Shown piece by piece: positions 1-7,323 of a stretch of 48,399 nt of DNA; the first letter of the stretch is position 1, and each line of letters starts with the position of its first letter. A program made the position numbers and the translations under genes. The notes under the pieces were generated by a model that searched no databases, was not told the DNA's origin, and saw only the letters and a program-made list of their open reading frames with translations. This DNA is from SMBSF63 sp034003545 (GTDB taxonomy: Bacteria > Chloroflexota > Anaerolineae > Anaerolineales > Anaerolineaceae): NCBI GenBank assembly GCA_964447155.1, contig CAYURM010000028.1:1-48399 (forward strand). Reading direction: 5' to 3'.

Positions 1-55
1 CCGCGAAGGCGGCCTGACCGTTGGCGCGGGCGTGATCACCCAGATTTTGGAATAA
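1..55 (+). CDS. tuf: Elongation factor Tu, 3' end only
   Basis: The reading frame from base 2 encodes REGGLTVGAGVITQILE and then a stop at 53-55. This is the conserved C-terminus of EF-Tu, the GTPase that carries aminoacyl-tRNA to the ribosome. Only the last 17 residues are inside the window. A tuf gene directly upstream of rpsJ is a common arrangement in bacteria, which supports the call. The rpsJ ribosome binding site overlaps this stop codon. Confidence 0.93.
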   Translation, partial: REGGLTVGAGVITQILE

Positions 56-68
56 GGTGAAATAACCT

Positions 69-377
69 ATGGCAAAACAACGGATTCGAATTCGCCTGAA
101 GGCGTATGACCATCGTGTCCTGGATCAGTCCGCCAAGCGGATTGTTGACACGGCAGAGCGCAGCGGCGCTCAGGTGGTTGGCCCTGTGCCGCTGCCCACA
201 AAGATCGAGCGATTTACTGTGCGCCGATCCACATTCATTGATAAAGATTCTCACGAGCATTTTGAGATTCGCACACACAATCGATTGATTGATGTGATGG
301 ATCCCGATTCAAAGACGATTGATATGCTGATGCGGTTGAATTTGCCCGCCGGCGTGGATATTGAAATCAAGATGTAG
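69..377 (+). CDS. rpsJ: 30S ribosomal protein S10
   Basis: This 102-residue protein has the usual S10 length and the typical opening KQRIRIRLKAYDHRVLDQS, followed by the PLPTKIERFTVRRS and HFEIRTHNRLIDV segments. S10 sits in the head of the 30S subunit and as NusE also joins the antitermination complex. It starts at an ATG 13 bases after the tuf stop, with AAGGTG as ribosome binding site. Unlike most S10 operons, the next gene (rplC) is not adjacent: a structured 252-bp gap follows. Confidence 0.97.
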   Translation: MAKQRIRIRLKAYDHRVLDQSAKRIVDTAERSGAQVVGPVPLPTKIERFTVRRSTFIDKDSHEHFEIRTHNRLIDVMDPDSKTIDMLMRLNLPAGVDIEIKM

Positions 378-629
378 GGTTTTGCGCAACAACTCCGGGG
401 AGGAGATTCGGTGAATTTTCTCCCCGGAGCTGGCAGAATCAGAAAACCTGTGGTATCATAATCAGGTTTGGCTGATGAAGCCAAATCAGGTGGTATAAGA
501 GCGGTTCAGCAGGCGCACGAAAAAAAACATGGTGCAGCCCCTGGATCACTGACTGTACTGCTGAGGGATGATGCAGCCCAGCCCAGGTTGACAGTCCCTT
601 GAAGTCTAACTACTAAGGAGAAAATCGAG
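378..629 (+). promoter_or_regulatory. Structured leader between rpsJ and rplC
   Basis: This 252-bp gap has no gene and is the longest one inside the ribosomal operon. It holds a strong hairpin (393-402 pairs with 420-429, with a smaller inner stem 406-409/413-416) that lacks a U-run. Next come two overlapping stems, 444-450/463-469 and 467-473/479-485, which cannot both form. An outer pairing 551-556/591-596 lies close to rplC. An extended -10-like TGGTATAAG is at 491-499. The arrangement suggests an rplC promoter with a regulatory 5' leader, perhaps bound by L3 or L4. I do not recognise it as a known family. Confidence 0.45.
588..616 (+). promoter_or_regulatory. Promoter-like match just upstream of rplC
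   Basis: TTGACA at 588-593 is followed after 17 bases by TACTAA at 611-616. The match is good, but transcription would begin near 623, after the AAGGAG ribosome binding site at 615-620, so the transcript would be almost leaderless. It may therefore be fortuitous, and the TGGTATAAG at 491-499 is an alternative start. Confidence 0.25.
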
Positions 630-1259
630 ATGTTGAAAGGGCTTATTGGCAAGAAAATCGGAATGACCCAGATTTTCGATGAAGATGGTACGGCTGTTCC
701 CATCACACTCATTGAAGCTGGGCCTTGCTATGTTACCCAGGTGCGCACACAGGAACGTGATGGTTACGCTGCTGTGCAAATGGGTTTCAGCGAAGTTAAG
801 CCAAAACGCTTAACTGGTGGAACGCTCGGACATTTGAAGAAGAACGAGCTGCCGCCCCTGCGTTTCTTGCGCGAATTTCGTGTTAAAGACGCAGATGTTG
901 CCGAAGGCGATGTGCTGAAAGCAGATGTGTTTGCCGTTGGCGAGCGCGTTGATGTGGTTGGCACAAGCAAAGGCCGTGGTTTCGCGGGAGCGATGAAGCG
1001 GCACGGCTTCGGCGGTGGGCCAATGACCCATGGTCAGTCAGACCGCCAGCGTTCTCCGGGTTCGCGCGGTGCAGGGACGACTCCGGGTCGTGTGTTTAAG
1101 GGCGCTCGGGGTCCCGGCCACATGGGTAATGTTCGTGTGACTTCCCAGCATCTGAAGGTTGCACTGGTTGATGCAGAACGCAATCTGGTCGGTGTCCGTG
1201 GCGCAGTTCCTGGTCCGCGTGGCAGCATGGTGTTGATCAAGGAGACGCGGAAACAGTAG
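630..1259 (+). CDS. rplC: 50S ribosomal protein L3
   Basis: This 209-residue protein opens with LKGLIGKKIGMTQIFDEDGT, the standard L3 N-terminus, and contains GGPMTHGQSDRQRSPGSRG, the loop that reaches toward the peptidyl-transferase centre and carries the glutamine that is methylated in many bacteria. L3 is an early assembly protein of the 50S subunit. The start is an ATG behind AAGGAG at 615-620. It is the first gene after the structured gap and is probably the first gene of a separately controlled transcript. Confidence 0.97.
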   Translation: MLKGLIGKKIGMTQIFDEDGTAVPITLIEAGPCYVTQVRTQERDGYAAVQMGFSEVKPKRLTGGTLGHLKKNELPPLRFLREFRVKDADVAEGDVLKADVFAVGERVDVVGTSKGRGFAGAMKRHGFGGGPMTHGQSDRQRSPGSRGAGTTPGRVFKGARGPGHMGNVRVTSQHLKVALVDAERNLVGVRGAVPGPRGSMVLIKETRKQ

Positions 1260-1311
1260 CAGACTGGTTCTGAAACTGGTTTCCCGACTTGCATAAAGGG
1301 AGCAAAGTACG

Positions 1312-1938
1312 ATGTTAGTAGATGTTGTCAACATGCAGGGCAAGAAGGTCAGCACGGTAGAACTGCCGGCGGATATCTTTGAAGCCCCAATTTCTGTGGA
1401 TCTGATGCATCAGGCCTTCGTGCGCCAATTGGCAAACGCAAGACTGGGCACCCACAAGACGAAAACTCGCAGCGAGGTAGCTGGCGGTGGCAGAAAACCG
1501 TGGCGCCAAAAAGGCACTGGCCGTGCGCGACAGGGTTCTATCCGGTCGGCACAGTGGGCGGGTGGTGGCAAAATTCATACACCACGGCCTCGCGATTATA
1601 CGAAAGCGATGCCGCGCAAGATGCGCCGTGCCGCGCTGCGCTCCGGTTTGTCCTCAAAGGCAGCCGATATGAGCATTGTTATGGTAGAAGATCTGGTATT
1701 GGAAGAAGCAAAAACACGCTTGATGGCACAGGCATTGAACACGCTCGTGCAGGAAAGCAGCGTATTGTTGATCCTTCCTGAAAAAGAGGCTTACGATGGC
1801 GTGATTCGCGCTGCCCGCAACCTGCCTGACGCCAAAATTCTTCTCGCCAGCTATTTGAACATCCGGGATTTGCTTCAGTACGATAAGCTGATCATGCCTT
1901 TGTCGGCGCTGGATGTGATTACAGAGAATTTTGGATAG
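1312..1938 (+). CDS. rplD: 50S ribosomal protein L4
   Basis: This 208-residue protein contains the L4 core GGGRKPWRQKGTGRARQGS and GGGKIHTPRPRDY, part of the extended loop lining the nascent-peptide exit tunnel. In Escherichia coli L4 represses its own operon by binding the S10 leader and promoting termination. The structured leader ahead of rplC here could serve a similar role (inference). The gene lies 52 bases after rplC and 9 bases before rplW, with a GGGAG-type ribosome binding site. Confidence 0.97.
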   Translation: MLVDVVNMQGKKVSTVELPADIFEAPISVDLMHQAFVRQLANARLGTHKTKTRSEVAGGGRKPWRQKGTGRARQGSIRSAQWAGGGKIHTPRPRDYTKAMPRKMRRAALRSGLSSKAADMSIVMVEDLVLEEAKTRLMAQALNTLVQESSVLLILPEKEAYDGVIRAARNLPDAKILLASYLNIRDLLQYDKLIMPLSALDVITENFG

Positions 1939-1947
1939 GAGGAACGA

Positions 1948-2250
1948 ATGTCCACGATATATGATATTCTCCGCCGTCCGTTGGTGACTGAGAAAACCAA
2001 TTACCAGCAAACAAAATTGCATCAATATGCATTTGAGGTGGACGCTCACGCCACCAAGACGATGGTCAAAGACGCAGTGGAAAAGATCTTTGATGTTACG
2101 GTGTTGCGGGTGAATGTGACCAATGTGCCTGCCAAGCGCTCTCGTCGTGCGCGAAGCCGCCGGATGGCTGTACGCAAGAGCGGTTACAAGAAAGCGATTG
2201 TTACCCTCTCACCAGAAGATCGCATTCCGTTCTTCGAAGGAGTTGAGTAA
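1948..2250 (+). CDS. rplW: 50S ribosomal protein L23
   Basis: This 100-residue protein carries the L23 signature near its start (IYDILRRPLVTEKTN) and the basic segment AKRSRRARSRRMAVRKSGYKK. L23 sits at the mouth of the exit tunnel and docks trigger factor and the signal recognition particle. It begins with ATG after AGGAGGAACG, and its stop codon abuts the ATG of rplB, so the two are probably translationally coupled. Confidence 0.96.
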   Translation: MSTIYDILRRPLVTEKTNYQQTKLHQYAFEVDAHATKTMVKDAVEKIFDVTVLRVNVTNVPAKRSRRARSRRMAVRKSGYKKAIVTLSPEDRIPFFEGVE

Positions 2251-3087
2251 ATGGCAGTAAAGTTTTATAAACCGACGACCCCTGGTCAGCGCGACATGAC
2301 CAGCTATACTTTTGAAGAGATTACCAAGACCAAGCCTGAGCGGTCTTTGATCATCATCAAAAAGAAACATTCTGGTCGCAATGTGTATGGTCGCATTACG
2401 GTGCGCCACCGTGGCGGTGGACACCGGCGTTATATTCGTATTGTTGATTTCAAGCGCAGCAAGCGTGGCATTCCTGCCACGGTGAAAGCAATTGAATATG
2501 ATCCGAACCGCACCGCCCGCCTGGCCTTGCTGATGTATGCAGATGGCGAAAAACGCTATATTCTGGCTCCGGTTGGCTTGAAGGTTGGCGATAAAGTGGC
2601 TGCTGGCCCCGATGTGGATATCCGCCCGGGCAACAGTCTGCCGATTTCCCGCATTCCTGTGGGAACAACCATTCACAATATTGAGCTGCAGGAGGGCCGC
2701 GGCGGCCAGATGGTGCGTTCAGCCGGTACTTCTGCGCAATTATTGGCGAAAGAGGGCGATTATGCTCAGGTGCGTCTGCCATCTGGTGAAGTTCGCCTGG
2801 TGCGCCAGGTGTGCTATGCCACTGTGGGACAGGTTGGCAATATTGATCACGCCAACATCAAACTTGGTAATGCGGGCCGCAAGCGCCACATGGGCATCCG
2901 CCCGGCAGTGCGCGGTACGGCGATGAGTCCGCGAGACCATCCGCATGGTGGTGGTGAAGGACGTTCACCGATTGGTATGCCCGGTCCGAAATCCCCGTGG
3001 GGTAAACCCACGCTGGGTTACAAGACCCGTCGTAATAAGTCAACCGATAAATATATCGTTCGCCGTCGCAAGACGGGCGGCCGGTAG
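2251..3087 (+). CDS. rplB: 50S ribosomal protein L2
   Basis: This 278-residue protein is full length for L2. It has RHRGGGHRRYIRIVDFKRSK in the first third and RGTAMSPRDHPHGGGEGRSP near the end. The second segment includes the conserved histidine (HPHGGGEG) that is needed for peptidyl-transferase activity. L2 supports subunit association and tRNA binding. The gene starts immediately at the rplW stop codon and uses an internal ribosome binding site (GAAGGAG) within the end of rplW. Confidence 0.97.
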   Translation: MAVKFYKPTTPGQRDMTSYTFEEITKTKPERSLIIIKKKHSGRNVYGRITVRHRGGGHRRYIRIVDFKRSKRGIPATVKAIEYDPNRTARLALLMYADGEKRYILAPVGLKVGDKVAAGPDVDIRPGNSLPISRIPVGTTIHNIELQEGRGGQMVRSAGTSAQLLAKEGDYAQVRLPSGEVRLVRQVCYATVGQVGNIDHANIKLGNAGRKRHMGIRPAVRGTAMSPRDHPHGGGEGRSPIGMPGPKSPWGKPTLGYKTRRNKSTDKYIVRRRKTGGR

Positions 3088-3115
3088 TCGGTAGTAGCGA
3101 GAGAAGGACGAAGAA

Positions 3116-3391
3116 ATGTCACGATCGCTGAAGAAGGGGCCGTATGTATCCCCTAAGCTGTTGAAGAAGATAGAGGCGATGAACGCCCGTAGTGAAAAGA
3201 AAGTGATCCGCTCCTGGAGCAGGGACAGCACCATCTTCCCGCAAATGGTGGGACATACAATTGCTATTCACGACGGCCGCCGCCATGTTCCGATCTATAT
3301 TACGGAAAATATGGTTGGTCATCGTTTGGGTGAATTCGCACCCACCCGGAATTTCCGGGGTCATGTTGCTGAAAGATCGACGAGGAGGTAG
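3116..3391 (+). CDS. rpsS: 30S ribosomal protein S19
   Basis: This 91-residue protein starts SRSLKKGPYVSPKLLKKI and ends with GHRLGEFAPTRNFRGHV, both diagnostic of S19. S19 forms a head-domain dimer with S13 and contacts the A-site finger region of the 50S subunit. It begins 28 bases after rplB behind GAGAAGGACGAAGAA and runs straight into rplV. Confidence 0.97.
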   Translation: MSRSLKKGPYVSPKLLKKIEAMNARSEKKVIRSWSRDSTIFPQMVGHTIAIHDGRRHVPIYITENMVGHRLGEFAPTRNFRGHVAERSTRR

Positions 3392-3397
3392 CAGATC

Positions 3398-3742
3398 ATG
3401 GCACAAGATATTCGTGCAAAGTTGAGTCACTGCGGCGTTTCCGCCCAGAAGGCTCGCCTGGTGATCGACATGGTGCGTGGGAAATCTGCGGATGAGGCAG
3501 TCAACATCCTCCGGTTTGCCACCCAGGGTGCTGCTACCCATGTGCACAAATTGCTGAATTCAGCAATTGCGAATGGTGAGGAGAATTTTGGTCTGAATCG
3601 CGAAGATCTGTATGTTTACCAGATCACGGCAGATGAAGCCCCCACCCGAAAATGGCGGCGTTTTGGTGCCCGCGGGCGTTTCAAGCCGATTTTACGCCGT
3701 TCGTCACATATCACGATCGTTTTACGCGAGCGGGAAGGATAG
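3398..3742 (+). CDS. rplV: 50S ribosomal protein L22
   Basis: This 114-residue protein has the L22 features SAQKARLVIDMVRGKSADEAV near the N-terminus and the basic beta-hairpin APTRKWRRFGARGRF close to the C-terminus. That hairpin lines the exit tunnel and is the classical site of macrolide-resistance mutations. The ATG is 6 bases past the rpsS stop, with the AGGAGG ribosome binding site overlapping the end of rpsS. Confidence 0.97.
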   Translation: MAQDIRAKLSHCGVSAQKARLVIDMVRGKSADEAVNILRFATQGAATHVHKLLNSAIANGEENFGLNREDLYVYQITADEAPTRKWRRFGARGRFKPILRRSSHITIVLREREG

Positions 3743-3751
3743 GAGTCATAA

Positions 3752-4429
3752 ATGGGTCGTAAAGTTCATCCTGTAGGTTTCCGACTGGGTATCAACAAGC
3801 CCTGGTTGGGCAGATGGTACGCAGAAGGTGATAATTATGTTGAGCAGTTGCATCAGGATATTGCCATTCGAGACCTGGTGAGAAGCCAATCTGACCGTGC
3901 TGGCGTAAGCCAGATTGAAGTGGAGCGTTTTGCCGGTAAGGTGAAAGTGGTTGTTCATACAGCCAAGCCTGGTATTTTGATTGGCCGCAAGGGCGAGAAT
4001 GTCAAGAAAGTTCGCAAGGAACTGGAAACTTTGACCGGAAAGCGCATTGATCTGGAGATCAAAGAGATCAAAAATCCTGATCTGGATGCCTTTTTGGTGG
4101 CAGAAAATATTGCTGGTCAGCTCCAGCGCCGGATTAGTTATCGGCGGGCGATGAAACGCTCCATCCAGCAGGCACTGCGCCAGGGCGCAGAAGGCTGCAA
4201 GGTGATGGTGGCTGGCCGTGTCGGTGGTGCTGAAATGGCACGTACCGTCTGGCTGCGTGAAGGCCGCGTGCCGCTGCAGACTCTGCGTGCGGACATTGAT
4301 TTTGCCAAAACTGAAGCGTTGACCACCTATGGAGCGATTGGTATCAAGGTCTGGATTTATAAAGGTGAAGTTCTGCCGCAGGCTGAAGAACAGGTACAGT
4401 CCACCACCGGTGTGTACGTCAGTGAGTAG
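3752..4429 (+). CDS. rpsC: 30S ribosomal protein S3
   Basis: This 225-residue protein starts GRKVHPVGFRLGINKPW and has the KH-domain loop GILIGRKGENVKKVRKELE at about residues 73-92. The C-terminal domain includes GRVGGAEMARTVWLREGRVP. S3 shapes the mRNA entry channel and contributes to ribosomal helicase activity. It lies 9 bases after rplV and is followed by a 46-base gap before rplP. Confidence 0.97.
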   Translation: MGRKVHPVGFRLGINKPWLGRWYAEGDNYVEQLHQDIAIRDLVRSQSDRAGVSQIEVERFAGKVKVVVHTAKPGILIGRKGENVKKVRKELETLTGKRIDLEIKEIKNPDLDAFLVAENIAGQLQRRISYRRAMKRSIQQALRQGAEGCKVMVAGRVGGAEMARTVWLREGRVPLQTLRADIDFAKTEALTTYGAIGIKVWIYKGEVLPQAEEQVQSTTGVYVSE

Positions 4430-4475
4430 TTCTGCCCTGTCATGGCGACAGTGTAGATGATATGAGGTTTTTATT

Positions 4476-4904
4476 ATGTTGATGCCAAAACGAGTAAAGT
4501 ATCGAAAGCAGATGCGTGGCCGCATGCGCGGCAAAGCATTGCGTGGCGCGGAAGTGTCGTTTGGCGATTACGGTCTTCAGGCGTTGGAGCCGGGCTGGGT
4601 TTCGGCTCGTCAGATTGAAGCAGCCCGCCGGGCAATGGTGCGCGTGATGCGCCGCCGCGGCAAGTTGTGGATCCGTATTTTTCCTGACAAACCATATACC
4701 CACCGTGCTGCTGAAACCCGGATGGGTAAAGGTAAAGGCGCTGTTGAATACTGGGTTGCCGTAGTGAAGCCAGGCCGGATTATGATGGAAATTTCTGGTT
4801 TGCCAGAAGATGTTGCGAAGGAAGCATTGCACCAGGCTTCCTATAAATATTCCATCAGGACCAAGATCGTTTCTCGTGTTGATCTGCAAGGAGATTATTC
4901 ATGA
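4476..4904 (+). CDS. rplP: 50S ribosomal protein L16
   Basis: This 142-residue protein begins MLMPKRVKYRKQMRGRMRG, the usual L16 start. It holds GDYGLQALEPGWVSARQIEA and PYTHRAAETRMGKGKGAVEYW, the loop near the A-site and P-site tRNAs. L16 is a late assembly protein that organises the A-site tRNA binding region. The ATG at 4476 is preferred over the one at 4482 because ATGAGG lies upstream at a suitable distance. Its stop overlaps the rpmC start in an ATGA arrangement. Confidence 0.97.
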   Translation: MLMPKRVKYRKQMRGRMRGKALRGAEVSFGDYGLQALEPGWVSARQIEAARRAMVRVMRRRGKLWIRIFPDKPYTHRAAETRMGKGKGAVEYWVAVVKPGRIMMEISGLPEDVAKEALHQASYKYSIRTKIVSRVDLQGDYS

Positions 4905-5113
4905 AAATGGAAGAGATTCGACTCTTGTCTTCGGAAGAGCTTATTGCGAAATTGGCCGATACCCGTCACGAGTTGATGAATCTGCGATTCCAGACGGTGA
5001 CGGGCCAGTTGACGGATACCAGTCGTCTCAAGGTTACCCGCCGCCAGATCGCCCGTATGGAGACAGTATTACGCGAGCGCGAGTTGGAAATTCGCCAGGA
5101 AGGTGAGAAATAA
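4901..5113 (+). CDS. rpmC: 50S ribosomal protein L29
   Basis: This short 70-residue helical protein has the L29 pattern LSSEELIAKLADTRHELMNLRFQ followed by RLKVTRRQIARMETVLRERE. L29 is a two-helix protein at the tunnel exit next to L23. The start codon overlaps the rplP stop (ATGA) behind CAAGGAGA, and its own stop overlaps the rpsQ start (TAATG), so the three genes are probably translationally coupled. Confidence 0.95.
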   Translation: MKMEEIRLLSSEELIAKLADTRHELMNLRFQTVTGQLTDTSRLKVTRRQIARMETVLRERELEIRQEGEK

Positions 5114-5385
5114 TGAACGGACGACGACGTTTGACTGGTGTCGTTACCAGCGACAAGATGATGAAGACCGCTGTGGTGGAAATCACACGTACATTCCGTC
5201 ATCCGCTGTACCGAAAAGTGGTTCATGATAGTAAACAAGTGAAGGCGCATGATGAGCTTTCCTGCATGATTGGTGACGAGGTGCGGATTGTTGAAGCCCG
5301 CCCGATGTCTGCCACCAAGCGCTGGGTTGTTGAAGAAATCCTGCGCCGCCATGTAGAGGCTCAGGAGGCCGGTGAGGGAGAGTAG
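5113..5385 (+). CDS. rpsQ: 30S ribosomal protein S17
   Basis: This 90-residue OB-fold protein has the S17 features RRRLTGVVTSDKMMKTAVVE, RTFRHPLYRKVV and EVRIVEARPMSATKRWVV. S17 is a primary 16S rRNA binding protein of the 30S body. It starts inside the rpmC stop codon (TAATG) and ends two bases before rplN. The tail after residue 80 is short and acidic. Confidence 0.96.
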   Translation: MNGRRRLTGVVTSDKMMKTAVVEITRTFRHPLYRKVVHDSKQVKAHDELSCMIGDEVRIVEARPMSATKRWVVEEILRRHVEAQEAGEGE

Positions 5386-5387
5386 TC

Positions 5388-5759
5388 ATGATTCAAAAAG
5401 AATCACGAATGAAGGTAGCTGACAACACCGGTGCAAAAGAATTGCTGGTCATCCATGTGATGGGCGGCTCCAGGCGCCGTTATGGGCGGGTTGGCGATGT
5501 ATGTGTCTGCACGGTGAAATCAGCTACGCCACAAGGCTCGATCAAGAAGAGCGAAATTGTTAAGGCTGTGATTGTGCGAACTGCGAAAGAATGGCGCCGT
5601 TCAGATGGCTCTACCATCCGGTTCGATGATAATGCGGCCGTGATCCTGGATGCAGATGGACAAAATCCAAGAGGCACTCGTATTTTTGGCCCGGTTGCGC
5701 GCGAACTTCGTGAAAAAGGGTATATGAAGATCGTGTCTCTGGCTCCGGAAGTATTGTAG
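5388..5759 (+). CDS. rplN: 50S ribosomal protein L14
   Basis: This 123-residue protein starts MIQKESRMKVADNTGAKELL and has IRFDDNAAVILDADGQNPRGTRIFGPVARELR in the second half, both textbook L14. L14 forms an intersubunit bridge and is the binding site of the silencing factor RsfS. It lies 2 bases after rpsQ, with GGAGAGTAGTC upstream as the ribosome binding region. Confidence 0.97.
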   Translation: MIQKESRMKVADNTGAKELLVIHVMGGSRRRYGRVGDVCVCTVKSATPQGSIKKSEIVKAVIVRTAKEWRRSDGSTIRFDDNAAVILDADGQNPRGTRIFGPVARELREKGYMKIVSLAPEVL

Positions 5760-5788
5760 ACAGCCAGGGAATTGAGGAGAGTTATAAA

Positions 5789-6118
5789 ATGAAACTCAAG
5801 ATTCGCAAGGGAGATACGGTAGAGGTGATCAGCGGCCGTTCGGAAGACAAAGGCAAGCGCGGAGAGGTTATCCGTGTGCTGGCGGAAGAAGGTCGCGTGG
5901 TCGTTCAGGGCGTGAACCTGCGCACCAAGCATCAGGGCCAGGTTCAGTCTCAGGGTCGCACCGTGAATCCCGGCATCGTGAAACTGGAAATGCCAATTGA
6001 TATTTCCAACGTTATGCTGGTTTGCCAGAAATGTGGCAAGGCAACGCGGGTCAGCCTGTCTCGAGAAGATGGAAAGGTGCTGCGGGTTTGCAAAAAGTGC
6101 GATGCACTGATTGACTAG
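5789..6118 (+). CDS. rplX: 50S ribosomal protein L24 with C-terminal zinc-ribbon-like motif
   Basis: This 109-residue protein has the N-terminal KOW motif (KGDTVEVISGRSEDKGKRGEVIRVL) that defines L24, an assembly-initiator protein for the 50S subunit. The C-terminal third contains two CxxC pairs (VCQKCGKATRV and RVCKKCDALI), as seen in many bacterial L24 proteins that can bind zinc. It lies 29 bases after rplN behind GAGGAGAG. Confidence 0.96.
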   Translation: MKLKIRKGDTVEVISGRSEDKGKRGEVIRVLAEEGRVVVQGVNLRTKHQGQVQSQGRTVNPGIVKLEMPIDISNVMLVCQKCGKATRVSLSREDGKVLRVCKKCDALID

Positions 6119-6141
6119 CCCCGGCGGAAGATAGGTAGACA

Positions 6142-6684
6142 ATGAATAGAATGAAAGAGATGTACCAGAAAGAAGTTGTGCCGTCCTTGATGAAGACGCT
6201 GGACCTGAGCAATGTGATGCAGGCTCCGCGGATTGAAAAGGTAGTGTTGAATATCGGCCTGGGTGAGACAAAAGACAACCCGAAAGCATTGGAAGCTGCT
6301 ACCAGTGATCTGGAAACGATCACGGGTCAGAAACCGATTGTGACCAAGGCAAAAAAGAGCATCGCCAACTTTAAGTTGCGCGAAGGCAGTGAGATTGGTG
6401 CGAAGGTGACGCTGCGTGGTGATCGTATGTGGTCCTTCATGGATCGTTTGATGAACATCGTGCTGCCCCGTGTGCGGGACTTCCGTGGCATTTCTCCGAA
6501 TGCATTTGATGGACGTGGGAACTATACCCTGGGTTTGCGGGAACAATTGATCTTCCCGGAGGTCCAATACGATTCGATTGATAAGGTTCGGGGTATGGAA
6601 GTTACGATTGTGACGACCGCGCAAACGGATGAGCAGGCACGAGCACTGTTGCAGTTGCTTGGCATGCCTTTCAGGAAGGATTAA
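6142..6684 (+). CDS. rplE: 50S ribosomal protein L5
   Basis: This 180-residue protein has the L5 hallmarks PRIEKVVLNIGLGE, TGQKPIVTKAKKSIANFKLREG and RVRDFRGISPNAFDGRGNY. L5 binds 5S rRNA and forms intersubunit bridge B1b with S13. Its length is normal. It sits between rplX and the zinc-type rpsN, with the usual spc-operon order. Confidence 0.97.
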   Translation: MNRMKEMYQKEVVPSLMKTLDLSNVMQAPRIEKVVLNIGLGETKDNPKALEAATSDLETITGQKPIVTKAKKSIANFKLREGSEIGAKVTLRGDRMWSFMDRLMNIVLPRVRDFRGISPNAFDGRGNYTLGLREQLIFPEVQYDSIDKVRGMEVTIVTTAQTDEQARALLQLLGMPFRKD

Positions 6685-6685
6685 T

Positions 6686-6868
6686 ATGGCAAAGAAATGC
6701 ATGACCTATCGTGAAGAACGACGAGAGTACCCTAACCAGGTACGTAATCGATGCAAACGGTGTGCTCGTCCGCGGGGGTATATTCGCCGCTTTGGACTGT
6801 GCCGGATTTGCTTCCGCGAGTTAGCTTTAAAGGGTGAAATCCCTGGCGTTAGAAAAGCGTCCTGGTAG
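6686..6868 (+). CDS. rpsN: 30S ribosomal protein S14, zinc-binding short form
   Basis: The gene encodes 60 residues starting AKKCMTYREERREY, with cysteines C23, C26, C39 and C42 forming the CxxC-x12-CxxC zinc site of the short (type Z) S14. S14 helps assemble the 30S head with S3 and S10. The start is the ATG at 6686, just after the rplE stop, behind AGGAAGGA. A longer frame from 6629 overlaps rplE and is not used. Confidence 0.96.
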   Translation: MAKKCMTYREERREYPNQVRNRCKRCARPRGYIRRFGLCRICFRELALKGEIPGVRKASW

Positions 6869-6884
6869 ACCGGAGGGTTTGAGA

Positions 6885-7298
6885 ATGAGCGTTAATGATC
6901 CGATTGCTGATATGTTAACTCGTATTCGCAATGGCCTGATGGCCGAAAAGGCGATGGTAGCCATGCCTACATCGAAAATCAAGGTTGAGATTGCCCGAAT
7001 TCTGAAAGAAGAAGGGTTTGTCAAAAGCTATGATGTAGTGGATGGTGATCGCCCCTCGCAAAAAGTATTGCGTGTACGTTTGAAGTATGTTGGTGAGCGC
7101 CGTGAGCGCCAACCGGTCATCACTGGCCTTGAGCGAGTGAGCCGGCCTGGCCGCCGCATGTACTCACATAAGACGGAAATCCCCTGGGTGCTTTCCGGGA
7201 TGGGGATTGCTATCCTTACCACTCCCAAGGGTGTGATGACCGGCCAGCGAGCGCGACAGCTCGGCGTGGGCGGTGAGATCATCTGTAAAGTTTGGTGA
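6885..7298 (+). CDS. rpsH: 30S ribosomal protein S8
   Basis: This 137-residue protein starts SVNDPIADMLTRIRNG and ends with the S8 signature STPKGVMT-like segment LTTPKGVMTGQRARQLGVGGEIICKVW. S8 is a primary 16S rRNA binder, and in E. coli it represses the spc operon. The ATG at 6885 follows CGGAGG at 6871-6876. An upstream in-frame ATG at 6834 lies inside rpsN and would add residues unlike S8. Confidence 0.96.
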   Translation: MSVNDPIADMLTRIRNGLMAEKAMVAMPTSKIKVEIARILKEEGFVKSYDVVDGDRPSQKVLRVRLKYVGERRERQPVITGLERVSRPGRRMYSHKTEIPWVLSGMGIAILTTPKGVMTGQRARQLGVGGEIICKVW

Positions 7299-7323
7299 TC
7301 GACGGGAGCCAGGAGGTAGAATC

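Noticed and set aside
6629..6685. Earlier start for rpsN
   Set aside because: The extra residues overlap rplE in another frame and do not resemble S14; the ATG at 6686 has a good ribosome binding site.
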